Assembly (NCBI RefSeq): GCF_030247195.1
Contig: NC_080672.1
Location: 94,498,113 to 94,562,112, forward strand
From: Topomyia yanbarensis
Taxonomy: Eukaryota; Arthropoda; Insecta; Diptera; Culicidae
Direction: 5' to 3'
Length of the DNA stretch: 64,000 bases
In this document: piece after piece, positions 22,969 to 34,171 of the stretch
Position numbering within the stretch: the stretch's first letter is position 1
Layout: each line of letters opens with the position of its first letter
The notes under the pieces: generated by a model
The model's database searches: none
What the model was told of the DNA's origin: nothing
The model's input: only the letters and a program-made list of their open reading frames with translations
Program-made: the position numbers and the translations under genes

Positions 22969-24343
22969 TAGGGGAGACTGAGGAGACTTGATCCCCGGGG
23001 AGACTTGATCCCATCATTGTAACTCAAAGGCGGATCAGAATACATTAATCGAATATACTATAAAGTTGCGTAGTTTTATCTAAACATAAATTTCATTAAC
23101 ACAGAAAAAAGAAATTGGACTTTTGTGTAACCGAATTTTTACCGATTTAAAAAAAAGTCTCAGAAGAACTGAAGAAGATTTATTTTTCAAATTTTCAAAC
23201 TTTTATAAAATTGATAAAATCAGCCACTACATACTCTACTTTTGCATACAGAATTACAGGAGAATGTCAATTATATGAATACTTTATGATTGAGCTGATT
23301 CTTTTGTTCAACTATATTTTTACTAAAGTTTGCTGAAATATATGCTATGGGTTCACTTGATCCCTTCAAATTCGTGGAGATTTGATCCCCTTCGCCATAC
23401 TTCATACACACCACTGAAGATAACCAAATTCACACCAGAGCAATTGAAGTCATTGTTCACATAAAAAAATGTCAAAAATGAACGCTTCATCGTAAAGAAA
23501 CATAACTGTAATTGTTTACTACAGTATACGTAGCAATCATTCATCCCATATTTGACGTTCCTCAACCATAATAAAGACAGCTTTCAAATAATTGCGCGGA
23601 GATTTGGGGAATTCGTAAAAAATTCAGGTGAGAGATGCGTAATATGTAGTAACAAAAATAACAATATATAATCATAACAATTTAATCAATACTACAATCC
23701 ATTTATAAAATTGAATGGGGTAATGTACCCGTTTTGCCCTATTAAGAAGGGTACCACATTATTACTACAATAATTTTATTATTTCAGCTTCTTTGATTTG
23801 TTATTAAGGTCCATTTTTTTTATTTCGATTATAGAGGTTTTAACGTTAAGGTCATTCGCCTCTTATTAAGAGCCAATATAATACCAAAATTGTCTTGAAA
23901 ATGGTGAAGATCTTCTGTTTGAGCGCAGCAAAATCTCTAATCGAGTACCCCCATTATCGCAATACCATTTGAGTCAATGCGTTGAGCAAAGATGGCAGAC
24001 GCTGCTCTAACCAAAGGCTTCAGATGGGTAGTATGATAGTAGAAACAGGCCAAAAATAGGCTTATTACCCTACATGCTATTTTAAACACGTTTTCATAAA
24101 GGAATCCAGTGTCCCCAAATTAGGGATCGAGTCTCCACTAATCTAAGAATTTTCCATTTTTTTGTTGTTTTCCAGAAATACTCATAGCTCATGTCCAGTA
24201 TAATATTTCCATGTAATTTTTTTATGATTATTAGTCATCCCTAGAAACAATATAAAACTACAAAAAAATACATAGTTTTTTATTATTCCACGGAGTTGGA
24301 CTGAAAAGTAAAAAAGGGGATCAAGTCTCCACAATCTCCCCTA
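22969..24343. mobile_element. TIR element, TAGGGGAGA...GGAGACTTGATCCCC
   Basis: The left end taggggagactg + aggagacttgatcccc and right end ggggatcaagtctcc + acaatctccccta are inverted over 28 bp with two differences. The outer TA at both ends suggests a TA target. The interior repeats the gggatcaagtctcc motif (reverse or forward) near 22997, 23349, 23378 and 24123, which are candidate subterminal transposase sites. No transposase frame is visible. 1375 bp. Confidence 0.75.
23717..24071. mobile_element. Small element nested inside 22969-24343
   Basis: ggggtaatgtacccgttttg on the left faces ccaaaaataggcttattacc on the right; the ends are imperfect inverted repeats. Boundaries approximate; no clear target duplication. 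Confidence 0.4.
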
Positions 24344-24489
24344 CTTATTGATTTTTGTAACATAATCCCTCTAGGCATTCCAAAGCCAACATATGGAGCT
24401 ACAAAATAGAGACAACCAAAACATGCTCTTACCCCTAGTTCCCATAATTATAGCAACCCTGTTTGAATAGCTGCATCTGCCATACGCGA

Positions 24490-25520
24490 GCGGTGGGTGG
24501 TGTAAGCGTCGGTAGCTTCCTCCAAGAAGGTTACTGGGAATTACGCGTATTTTATTTCGTTTTTATATTTTATACTTATAATTTGTAAAATGTTGAGTGG
24601 GCAAATGTTTGTTTCGTGTTTGGTGTTAACCTTCCTCCAACCCTCCTCGAGTAGGCAACAATTAGGCAGCTTACCACAAGAACGCAGCCAACCACCCAAC
24701 AGGCTTTCACCTTTGCGCCAAAGAAAACCGACATCGCGGGCGGCCATTGAGGGTGGCGATAAGCGCGAATAGGATGACTAATGTCATAAACCAGCGATGG
24801 AAATACTCGTTGTATGCACTGGGCGAGGGCAATGACCTACGGGATAGGGGAATGACCTCTTGGTAAGATCGAAGTGATACATTCGATCACTTACTCGGAA
24901 AAACTCAAACCAATCAGTCGCAAAATTATTATAAACCAAAAAAAATATTGAACGATATATTGTGTCCTATAAAGTGTGTGCTGATACCGTGGACAACAGG
25001 TAAGGTCATTCTCCATCCCCCATTGTGCCCTCGCCAGATAACTTATGCACCATTGCAAACCCCCAGGACCCCGTTATTCTGGTTAAACAAAACCCAACAA
25101 AACCATCCATCGCACGGGACCGCCATTGTTGGACGCGCGCATTATTGCCGGAAATCACGGGCGTACGACGGCCGGATCGAACATCGGCGTACGCTTGGAA
25201 GGCCACCCTCGAACCACATTGCGAGAGGAACCCGACGAACGAAAGCGGAAGCAGACAGCGAAGCAGAAGGTGGAAAGCGGAAGGTGCACTGCAGAATACG
25301 ACGGGCCCGTCGAGAAAAGGTTAGATAGATATAAGAAAGTGGGAGGAAGGATCAGTGAAAGCGAATAAAATTTGTAAAAGTGAAAGACGAGTATTTTAAC
25401 ATCGACAGAAATAGGCATTTCCCTGCTACCCGCGAAAATTAAGGATAAGCGTGCCGACCCTGAGGTTATTGTTTCAGGGGGTCTCAGTAGCGCTCGTGGC
25501 TGGGGCTGACCGGTAACTTA
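24490..25520 (+). other. GC-rich block, possible retroelement leader or LTR
   Basis: GC-rich from 24610 and especially 24980-25330, with overlapping open frames on both strands (24948-25328, 25025-25324, 25126-25368) rich in Arg, Pro and Thr and without motifs. cctataaagtgtg at 24968 could be a TATA element, and aacag|gtaagg near 24997 a splice donor. It ends ggtaacttacagtggcaag just before Jockey-type coding sequence. Could be a solo LTR, a retroelement leader or an old gene exon; unresolved. Confidence 0.25.
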
Positions 25521-25522
25521 CA

Positions 25523-26030
25523 GTGGCAAGTCTAGTTTACATTGTATACTGTTTAAAATTACTCTATTGCACGTTGGTTCGCTCAACACTAGAATATTGT
25601 TCTGTTTTTTGGAGTCCGCATTACCAGAACGGCGTTAACAAAATCGAAGCCGTCCAACGCCGGTTCATACGCTTTGCACTACAAAATCTTCCTTGGCAAA
25701 ACAGATTTCAGCTGCCGACCTACGAAATCCGGTGTCAGTTAATACAGCTCGATACTCTAGGCATCCGGCGGGACTGCTCTCGAGCCCTGTTCGTCTCGGA
25801 CTTACTGTCTGCCAGGGTGGATTACCCTACAATCCTCGGACGCCTGGATTTTTAAGCCCGCGTTCGAGCTCTACGCAATAACTCTCTTCTGCGAGCTCCG
25901 TTCAGGAGAACCAACTATGGTCGCGCTGTTACCGGACTCCAGCGTATTTTAAACAGTGTGACGACGGCCTTTGATATCAAACGGACGAGAAATTCGATTA
26001 AAGCTAAAATATCTATTCTGAAATGCAATT
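25523..26030 (+). pseudogene. Jockey-clade ORF2 C-terminal remnant
   Basis: The 110-codon frame contains LYCTLVRSTLEYCSVFWSPH followed by an IEAVQRRFIRFAL block, YEIRCQLIQLDTLGIRR and SRALFVSDLLS, the hallmark C-terminal segment of Jockey-clade ORF2 proteins. After a frameshift near 25853 the match resumes as RNNSLLRAPFRRTNYGR then LQRIL near 25870-25960. The 3' end is followed by an A-rich aataaataacaataaac tail near 26090. No RT palm is attached here; the palm of the same type lies at 20905-21747. Confidence 0.75.
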
Positions 26031-26202
26031 AGTTTAAGCAACCACCATTGGGGACAAGGAGTCTGTTGGTGCAGGTAAAACAAAAAACAATAAATAACAA
26101 TAAACATCTCCCATTGTTAAAATTAAAACAAACCGATGCAAGAGAATGGGAGGCATGGGGCCCAGCATATGTTGACTACTGTCAACGTCACTACATCAGC
26201 AT

Positions 26203-26559
26203 ACACCCAGGCAAAACATGTAACGAAATTCATAAGATTTATCTTATGATGCATAGAAAAGTAACAAAACTATGTTTTCATAAGATTAACATGAAAAACA
26301 TCTATGATTATCTTATTATATTATAAGGTATTGCATATGCCAGTCGTTTGAATTTCATACGAGCATCTGATGATTCTCATAAACATTCGAGAAATGTATA
26401 ATATTGTCTTATGATAAATCAAAGATGCCTTATGGAACATGAAATCATAGCAAACCGATTTGACAAAATAAATGCCGTTTCATAAGATAATCTTATGATT
26501 TTCATACGTGCTACTTATGGCTAAAAAATGAAATTCGCTGTATTTTTTGCCTGAGTGTA
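26203..26559. mobile_element. MITE, TIR ACACCCAGGCAAAA
   Basis: Left acacccaggcaaaacatgta and right tttttgcctgagtgt are inverted, and the match extends inward through cgaaattcat / atgaaattcgctg. The interior contains several cataagat..atcttatg palindromes. About 357 bp, non-coding. Superfamily not determined. Confidence 0.65.
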
Positions 26560-26846
26560 GGGATGTCACCCCCAGGTTAAGAATGATCGACCCGCGCGAA
26601 ATTTAAATTTTGTAATTTATTTCTCGCATCAATAAAAATGTTATATATGCAATTCCATATTAATTATATTAGTTTATATAAGGAAAAAAGCGAAAAAATG
26701 CAAAATTTTAAAATATTGCCTTTGGTTCACTTCAATCCATTTTCGGGTCCATTAATTTTTCTTTGGTCGGCTTCAAATTTTACAGGTGTTATTTTTAGGC
26801 TAAAAAGAATGTTCGAGATCAAGTGATGTTGCAAAAACAACCAGTG

Positions 26847-27088
<242 letters not shown>

Positions 27089-27089
27089 T

Positions 27090-27640
27090 AAAAATGTAAA
27101 CACGTCATCGTTTGACACTATCCGTCTTCCTTGACAGTAACGATAGCCACATGGGGTATCATTTTCGACAGTTATCACAGCAAAAGGATAAAGATCAAGG
27201 TAGTACAATGGAAGGTGTGGCCGTGATAATTTAATTTTGTATTTTTTTTTGTAATTTTTGAGTACAAAAACGTAAAAAAAGTTCGATTACATATCTTCAA
27301 GGTCAGCTGCATCGGAAGAAACCATTAACAGAATTTGACTTAATGACCCAATTACATATTTAAAGATTTTTCAAAACCATATGTTAAAAGTTCTAAACCA
27401 AGTGGCTGAATTCGCTGTCATGGAAGACCGATAATCAAACGAGCACGTGTTTGCATTTTTTTAGAAAATGAATTAAATATCATTCTGAAGTTTTCAAGGT
27501 TGAAAATATATATTGTTATATTTAGAAAGATGAGCTCTATCCGTTCATGAAATAAAAGTAGAATTTTATTCTTCATTTAATGACCCAATTCCAATATATG
27601 TTATTCGTGAATTCTTGAAACTATTATCTAAAGTGACCGA
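27090..27640. repeat. Dispersed repeat family P, copy 1 (inverted halves)
   Basis: 27098-27210 matches the reverse complement of about 55700-55830 (ctatccgtcttccttgacag, cagttatcacag). 27404-27620 matches 55760-56380 directly (gtcatggaagaccgata, aaagatgagctctatccg, catttaatgacccaatt). This copy has no MITE where copy 2 has one, so it shows the empty site. Confidence 0.65.
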
Positions 27641-27642
27641 AA

Positions 27643-28650
27643 ATATTTCTGTTGTACTATATGTCTCAAAAGATTTGGAACCGCAAAATAAACAGACCAT
27701 GACTTGCGTTTATATTCTACATAGCAGAGGGGGGGGGGGGGGCAAAGAAGAGAGTTTGTTGCTCTGACAAGTTTGTAGCACTGAAAATTTTGATTCCAAC
27801 CTAGAAATCCATCTGTCTAGGATTTTACACGTGGAACTTCAATTCTGTTATTTCTAAACAATAAGTAAAATTCAAGTGAAAAAGTTGAGCGCCGCACAAG
27901 ATTTTAACACTGAAGTGATTGGAAAACGTAAGATATTTTATTGGCAGAGCTATTTTGACTGATTCTTGTTTTTATAATCATATTCATAATTTCAATCAAA
28001 ACAAGCCCTATAAAAATCGAATTGACGCTGTTAACTTTTAATGGACCAGCTGTCACATGGTGGATTCAGACACAATCGCTTTCTTGGCTAATATCCAAAA
28101 TGTTCTAGCGGCAGCTTCCAAATATTATTCCTGTATATTGAAGAAGTAACAATTTGTATTTGAAGAGAAATGGATATCATGGATGGATCATATTTTAGTA
28201 AACTGTTAGTATGAAGAGATTGAATGCAACAGATTTAATTTCGCGTCTAAAAAATGTCACCCTAAATAACAATATACACATCAGTACCTGTACAAGAGGT
28301 ACTTAGTGGATGTCCACAAATTCCAAACCATAAAGTACTTGTAGCACAGAATCGCAGAAAGTTAGGCGATGTAAGTACACAGAACTTTCCTGTTTTGTAC
28401 TCGCTTTGACGCTTGTTGAATTAATTTGTTCCGCTTTAGAACCCTGTCTCGGTTGGGACAATATATACCTGTGTATATAGTCTTAGCGTTTTTATATGAC
28501 CGCCGAAAACAAAAGTGATAGGATGAGTTGTGTCTGGTTAGTAGAAAATGGAAAAAGGCTTGAAATGCGTACGTGCTTTGGAAGCTTATTTAACGCCTCT
28601 GAAACACTCGGTTTGTCCAGTCGATTATGAGCAGATAATGTGTAAGCATC
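27643..28650. other. Upstream region of desaturase 1
   Basis: No gene or repeat recognised apart from the G run. A TATATAG word at 28474-28480 (with another TATATA near 28461) is a weak candidate core promoter for the desaturase at 28702. Confidence 0.3.
27729..27742 (+). repeat. 14-G homopolymer
   Basis: Run of 14 G in agcaga..g(14)caaag. Similar runs occur at about 18594-18604 and 43105. All could form quadruplex structure or be assembly weak points. Confidence 0.9.
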
Positions 28651-28701
28651 TTGTTGAGCACCTATATTCGGTTAGAACAAGTTTACGATCCAGCAGTGAA
28701 A

Positions 28702-29667
28702 ATGGGCCAACGAGTCTCGAGAACCGAATTTGAATGGGTTCATAATGATCAACCGCATATTGGACGGCGTGATGCCATGCTGAAGAAGTATCCGGAAATT
28801 AAAAAGTTGTTCGGTCCGGATCCATCGCTCAAATTGATCGTGTCCGCGTTGGTACTGATCCAGTTCATCATGCTGTATGTGCTGCAAGACCAGTCGTGGA
28901 AAGTGATTGTCCTGGTGGCGTACATCTTCGGTGGCGTTATCAACCACTCGCTTATGGTTGCCAGCCATGAGATCGTGCACAACATTCCGTTCGGACACGC
29001 CAGACCTCTGGCGAATCGTTACTTTGGCATGTGGTGTAATATACCGATCGGAGTGCCTTTTTCAGTTACCTACAAAAAGTACCACACACTGCATCATAAG
29101 TATTTAGCAGAAGAAGCCCTGGACCACGATATCCCGACGGTTTTGGAGGCCAAACTGTTTTCTACCACACTCGGAAAGTTAGTGTTTCTCATCGTTCAGC
29201 CCATATTTTTCATAACGAGGCCGTTCTTTGTCAATCCTATGCCAATCCAGAAGCTAGAAATAATCAATGCTGTTGTGCAAGTGGCTTTCGATGCACTAGT
29301 GGTGTTCCTTTTCGGCTGGAAAATGCTCTCCTACTTGCTGATCTGTTCCTTTTTTGCACTGAGCCTCCATCCGATATCGGGACATCTTATCTCCGATCAC
29401 TACATGTTCAAGAAGGGATTCGAAACCTACTCCTACTATGGACCACTGAACTGGATCCATTTCAACGTCGGCTATCACAATGAGCACCACGATTTTCCTG
29501 CTATCCCGGGAAGTAAACTACCGGAGGTGAAAAAAATTGCGCCAGAATTTTACGAAACGATCCCCTACCACACATCATACCTTCGAGTGATGTATGATTT
29601 TGTGAGAGACCCAACCGTCGGACTTTACGCGCGGATCAAGCGGAAACCGCTGGAAAAGGCAGGATAG
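28702..29667 (+). CDS. Sphingolipid delta-4 desaturase (dihydroceramide desaturase) paralog 1
   Basis: ER membrane di-iron enzyme that introduces the 4,5 double bond into dihydroceramide to give ceramide. The 321-residue protein is the usual DEGS length. The three histidine boxes are present: H89EIVH93, H128TLHH132 and H259NEHH263, at the family's canonical positions. Hydrophobic segments lie at about 44-64, 67-84, 158-172 and 192-222. MGQRVS at the N terminus fits the N-myristoylation signal known for DEGS1. The ATG at 28702 is chosen because it aligns with paralog 2 and has an A at -3 (aaaatgg); the frame is open 17 codons further upstream but from a non-ATG codon. No introns. It is more diverged than paralog 2 around box 2 (HTLHHKYLAEEALDHDIPT versus HLEHHRYQGDEVIDTDLPT). 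A polyadenylation signal follows at 29892. Confidence 0.95.
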   Translation: MGQRVSRTEFEWVHNDQPHIGRRDAMLKKYPEIKKLFGPDPSLKLIVSALVLIQFIMLYVLQDQSWKVIVLVAYIFGGVINHSLMVASHEIVHNIPFGHARPLANRYFGMWCNIPIGVPFSVTYKKYHTLHHKYLAEEALDHDIPTVLEAKLFSTTLGKLVFLIVQPIFFITRPFFVNPMPIQKLEIINAVVQVAFDALVVFLFGWKMLSYLLICSFFALSLHPISGHLISDHYMFKKGFETYSYYGPLNWIHFNVGYHNEHHDFPAIPGSKLPEVKKIAPEFYETIPYHTSYLRVMYDFVRDPTVGLYARIKRKPLEKAG

Positions 29668-29891
29668 AAAGTGCTATGATAGCATTTACCTCATCAAGGC
29701 AGTTAGCGTGTTATTCGTTTGATCCATCAATCGATGCTAGATTAAGGAAGTGAAAAATGATCCAATATAAATAAGTGGTGATGACGTAATTTATTCATAT
29801 GTGAAGAATAGTAGTAAGGGTACAAGTCTGAACTTCAACGTAGTAATAAAGATACAAATTTGAACTTAATAGCGGTAAGCTAGAATGTGTC

Positions 29892-29897
29892 AATAAA
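29892..29897 (+). terminator. AATAAA polyadenylation signal, desaturase 1
   Basis: AATAAA 225 nt after the stop codon, followed by a T-containing region. Best candidate 3' end for the transcript. Confidence 0.55.
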
Positions 29898-31207
29898 AAT
29901 TTCCAGCTTTCGTGAAATCCCATTATCTTGCGCACCAACTATTGCATGCTTCAACTGGCGGGTTCATTGCTTATTCAAAACGGCAGCGTTGAAATCGTTC
30001 CATAAATTTTACGAACAAGTTTGTGTTCTTAGTTAAAGGGAAGGGGGTCACAGTGAAACATATGTTTTCTAAGATTTATTTCTTATGAATATGCATGTTA
30101 TTTGTGTAGTCGAAAGTGATAGATAGATCTGTGTATTGGTAACTAATACATATTTTTCAGCTGTTGAAAATAATGAAAAATAAGTTGTTTTTTTATAATA
30201 AACAGTAGTGCTAAAACTAAACCAATGTGCCCCATTGGTAGGAATTATGAAACGTGACATTGTCTATAGTGAATTATTCTACCTACCTGCTCTATCTCAA
30301 ACTTGAGAGCACCAATTAGTTTTAGGAATTTTACTATCGATATGTACAGATCACGACTGTATATTTAGATTTGCGAGTCTTTATGATTTTTTTCATGTTC
30401 AGTGCAAACTTTGCATTAGAAGATAACACCAAAATGAACACGAAACGGTAGCACATTAAGTGTTATCCCACAACAGAAATGAAATGTTTGTTGAAGTTCA
30501 AACAGAGCGACTTATATTGCCTCTAAATCAAGAATTTCGTTTTCATGTGTGTTTGACAAATAATATTTTGAAATCAAATTAAAATGGATTGTAAAAGGAA
30601 AATACTACGATGATATAGGAGAAATTGTGGACTATAATCGACACTATCTTAACGGTTCGAATAAGATGATTGCAAGAAATTTAGGATGCTGAATTCATTA
30701 TTGACATCGAAAAATATATTAAATAAAATTTACTATTCATTAGGGGGCTTTAAAAATATCACAAGGGCAGCTCGTCACTGAACTACTGAAATGGTGGAAT
30801 AATTCGTGAAATCGTGCTTTTATTTGAGATTTTCTGAGAAATGCGTAATTTCAGGATATAATTTTGGTTTTATCGTGTTGCTCCTATATGTTGTGCTTCT
30901 TCTATTTTCGAAATTACTTTTTGAACTCCAATAACTTCCATTGTACTATACGTAATGATGTTCGACACACGTAATATATTCAATGGCCCATTTAAAATTC
31001 TCGTCATTCTTTTACCGGTCATCATAGCAGCAGCAAGCAGGAGCATTTTGGATATTTCCCAAACTAAACCGGTAGTAGAGCCATCGCACTGTGGGATAAA
31101 AAAAAGCCGAACATTGATATTGGCGACGAAACTATTAGTTACACTTCGTCTTCAAGAAGGTTTATTTATTTTTTGAGAACTTTAATGTAATGGTGTCAAA
31201 TATTATT
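29898..31207. other. Gene-free stretch
   Basis: No gene or repeat recognised; short frames (30955-31176) have no motifs. Confidence 0.4.
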
Positions 31208-31452
31208 TTAAGGGGGTCAAATATTTTTTTGCGATTTTTTTACAAATACGGGTGAAGCGAATGAATCAAAACTTTTTTGAATTATAATGCATCATTTCAA
31301 TAACACTCTTTATTTTTTTCATGCAAAAATACCGACGAGCGACTCGATGACGAAGCTTTTTGTAGAACATCTCTGAAAAAACACAATTTGCGGTGTTATC
31401 TGCCATTCAAAAACTACTCAACCGATTCATTACAAATTTTGCATACACATTG
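31208..31452 (+). repeat. Family Q, copy 2, left part
   Basis: Matches 18593-18860: gcgatttttttac, aagctttttgtagaacatct, gtgttatctgccattcaaaa, gcatacacattg. It is interrupted by the pogo-like element and resumes at 34635. Confidence 0.75.
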
Positions 31453-31990
31453 TAGGGTAACGAGGGTATTTTGGACCACCACCATATTTTGGACCATTTG
31501 ATTTTATTTTGTACCATTTACCACATAAAGTTCATAATAAATTAAAGTGTTGCGAACGTAACTCATACATCATTATAATAAAAAGCATTTCTCATATTTT
31601 TACATTGAAATAGTAGGATAAGAACCAGTAAATTGAAAATTAATCAAAGCATTTCTGCACTTACGAAGAATCGGTCCAAAATCAATAGGATGTGGGTTGG
31701 TTATAACCAACGTTGAAGAGTTATTTTTTCTTATGTTTATAAATTTGAATCAAGTTAATATGGTCATTGCCCTAATAAAATACGACTAAAATGGTTTAAC
31801 CGTTGAAATGAGCGATCAAATGTGTTAAATTTGTGATTTAGAGTGTGTCCAAAATATGTTAGTCGTTTCTATACAAGACATATTTTCGCCATGCGCCAAT
31901 CATGAGTTTTGACAGCTCTTTGTTTACCTACTATTCGTATCAAAACTTTCAGTCTGAGTTGCTGGAACACCACTGCTTAGTCAATTGCAG

Positions 31991-32070
31991 GTAATATTTT
32001 ATAGAATTATTGTTAAAAAATGCACAAAAATTCTTATTAACTCTCTCTGAAACCGTCCTTTAGCTTGCAG
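31991..32070 (+). other. Candidate 5'UTR intron of the transposase gene
   Basis: caattgcag|gtaatatt at 31991 and ctttagcttgcag| at 32070 give an 80-bp GT..AG intron, ending immediately before the ATG at 32071. Inferred from consensus only. Confidence 0.4.
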
Positions 32071-34116
32071 ATGGCAAAAATATCGAAGAGTCGACGGCAA
32101 AAGGCGTACTCAGAAGAGGACGTCATCCGATGTTTACAAGAAATTCAGCACGGAATGCCTGTACGCAAAGCTTGTTTTCGCAACAGAATACCTCGTTCTA
32201 CGATAAATTTCCGCTTAGGAAAGAAGTGCAAGAAACAGGGAAGAACCGGTCCGCCAACCGCCCTCGGAGATGAGGAGGAAAAGGAGCTCGTAGACTGGAT
32301 ACAAAAAATGGCCCGGAAAGGGTTTCCCGTTACCAAACACCGTTTGATGAACAGAATCGCGATGTACATTGAGCAGAATCCCGAGAAAGGCAAATTTAGA
32401 AAAGGGAAGCCGAGTATGAACACACAGTATTTCCCTAGCCACCAGATCCATTTACCCAATTTTTATATGTTCGCAGGTCATTCATGGTTTATTAGTTTCG
32501 TGGACCGACACAAGGAGTTTACCATTCGGAAACCCGAAGGCGTGACAAACGCAAGTGCCAATGTCATTGAAAAAGACATCAGAAAGTGGTTTCGGGAAGT
32601 TTTTGACATTTTCATGGAAGAGGGCCTTGTAGAAATTCTTCGAAACGCGAAGAGCGTCCTAAATGGTGACGAATCAAGTTTTTATCTCGATCCAGCTGTA
32701 GATAAAGTTATCGCTATGCGAGGCGAAAAGAACGTTTATAAAGTCGACCATGGTCCAGCAAAAAAAAACATAACAATTATGTTTACCTGTTCAGCCGATG
32801 GGAAAATGTATCTTGCCCTACAAAAAATCCCCTCTGGCGTTATACAAAGTGTGCCCGCAGATTGGGGAATAGGAAAAACTGACTCTGGGTGGATGACGAC
32901 CACATGTTTCCTGAAATATGTACAAAATGTACTGCACCCACAATTAGTTGAAGAAGGTGTCATCCCAGCCGTTTATTTTATTGATGGGCACTCATCACAC
33001 ACAGCATGGGAGACTGCGGATGAGTGTCGCAAGCTAGGCATCCATTTGGTTTGCCTATACGCAAATTGTACAAGAATCATGCAACCGCTTGATGTAGCAG
33101 TTTTTAAACCCCTTAAAAGTGCCTGGCTTAAAGTTGTTGACGATTGGAAACTATTAAACCCTAACAAGCATATAAGAACTGAAGATTTTAGCCCGTTGCT
33201 TGTGAAAGCAATGGATTCAGTGAGTGCAATCGTTATAATAAACGGATTTAAACGGTGTGGTCTGTTTCCATTCGACGAGAACAGCGTCGATTACACGAAA
33301 TGCCTTGGTCGCGATCGTCCGCTGGCACAAACGGAATCAAAGCAGTTTGATAAAGCAAATAGTGCCCATCAACCACCTGAAGAAGTGCAGTTCATAACTT
33401 CAGATCCTGTAACAAGTGTTGTAACATCTGATTCATTTCCGGTTAATCGATCAAAGGCTGCAGAAATACTTCAACTGATGGGACCTGATCGCCAGGCTAA
33501 GTATAATGCTTGTAATGTTGACGATTTCGATTCTCTGGACGATAAAATTCTCGCACGCGTTTTCAAGTTGCTTGAGCCATTAAACTATACCCAGCAAGAT
33601 TACAAATGTGCTCCCGAGGATATAGATAGGACAACGGATAATCCTGAAACGAAGGAGGAAATACTAGCGGAATATTTGGTCGAAGAGCCAACCAACGAGT
33701 TCGAATGTCACTACATTTTGGAAATTGACCCTGAAGCACCCGAAGGCGAGGTAGAACTGATTGCGGAAAACCAAGAACTACAAACCGACAATGATCATTT
33801 GAAAAATAATGTTCCCGAGTCCAATGATGCTTCTCAACAGAACTGTAGCATTCTTTCTACTTTCTTGGAATCACCAGAAACACCACATCGAAGAGGGAAT
33901 GGGAGATATAAACGAAGGAGTCCTGCTGTTCTCACGTCTCGCCGACGATTGCTCTACCATAAAGCTATTGAGAAAGAGAAGAAAAGAGAAACAGAAGCAA
34001 AGCTGAAGAAAGCTGAACAACGAAAGAACATGAAAGCCGAGAAATTGAAAAAGAAAAACGATGCAGAGAAATTGAAGAAAACTGTACAACATAAACATAC
34101 AAAAACAAGAAAATAA
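32071..34116 (+). CDS. pogo/Tigger-type DDE transposase
   Basis: Cut-and-paste transposase. The unspliced frame from the ATG at 32071 gives 681 residues. Residues ~10-48 form a Psq-type helix-turn-helix (YSEEDVIRCLQEI...). About 65-150 is a CENP-B/Tc5-type second DNA-binding domain. The catalytic triad is visible as NGDESSF (D200), FIDGHSSH (D305) and MQPLDVAVF (D341), in the order and spacing of the DDE_1 family. The last ~50 residues are Lys/Glu-rich and probably coiled. A 63-bp GT..AG segment (32414-32476) interrupts the second domain and looks like an intron whose removal keeps frame (660 residues). The ATG follows an acceptor-like ttgcag. Host-domesticated relatives such as jerky and CENP-B share this layout, but intact TIRs mark this as a transposon gene. 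Confidence 0.92.
   Translation: MAKISKSRRQKAYSEEDVIRCLQEIQHGMPVRKACFRNRIPRSTINFRLGKKCKKQGRTGPPTALGDEEEKELVDWIQKMARKGFPVTKHRLMNRIAMYIEQNPEKGKFRKGKPSMNTQYFPSHQIHLPNFYMFAGHSWFISFVDRHKEFTIRKPEGVTNASANVIEKDIRKWFREVFDIFMEEGLVEILRNAKSVLNGDESSFYLDPAVDKVIAMRGEKNVYKVDHGPAKKNITIMFTCSADGKMYLALQKIPSGVIQSVPADWGIGKTDSGWMTTTCFLKYVQNVLHPQLVEEGVIPAVYFIDGHSSHTAWETADECRKLGIHLVCLYANCTRIMQPLDVAVFKPLKSAWLKVVDDWKLLNPNKHIRTEDFSPLLVKAMDSVSAIVIINGFKRCGLFPFDENSVDYTKCLGRDRPLAQTESKQFDKANSAHQPPEEVQFITSDPVTSVVTSDSFPVNRSKAAEILQLMGPDRQAKYNACNVDDFDSLDDKILARVFKLLEPLNYTQQDYKCAPEDIDRTTDNPETKEEILAEYLVEEPTNEFECHYILEIDPEAPEGEVELIAENQELQTDNDHLKNNVPESNDASQQNCSILSTFLESPETPHRRGNGRYKRRSPAVLTSRRRLLYHKAIEKEKKRETEAKLKKAEQRKNMKAEKLKKKNDAEKLKKTVQHKHTKTRK
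32414..32476 (+). other. Candidate in-frame 63-bp intron in the transposase
   Basis: Donor ccga|gtatgaac and acceptor tatatgttcgcag|gtcattc. Splicing joins KGKPS to HSWFISFVDRHKEF, restoring the unbroken GKP..W..F block of Tigger-type proteins. Length 63 is divisible by three and has no stop, so unspliced mRNA would encode a protein with 21 extra residues. 63 bp is a typical small mosquito intron length. Confidence 0.65.
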
Positions 34117-34165
34117 AAAAATGAAAAACTGAATGGTACAATATTTTCCAAATTTTGTTTATAAT

Positions 34166-34171
34166 AATAAA
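34166..34171 (+). terminator. AATAAA polyadenylation signal, transposase gene
   Basis: AATAAA 50 nt after the stop; a second AATAAA-like word is near 34258. Confidence 0.5.

Noticed and set aside
24948..25328. Overlapping Arg-rich frames as a gene
   Set aside because: Three overlapping frames on both strands are open equally, a GC-composition effect.
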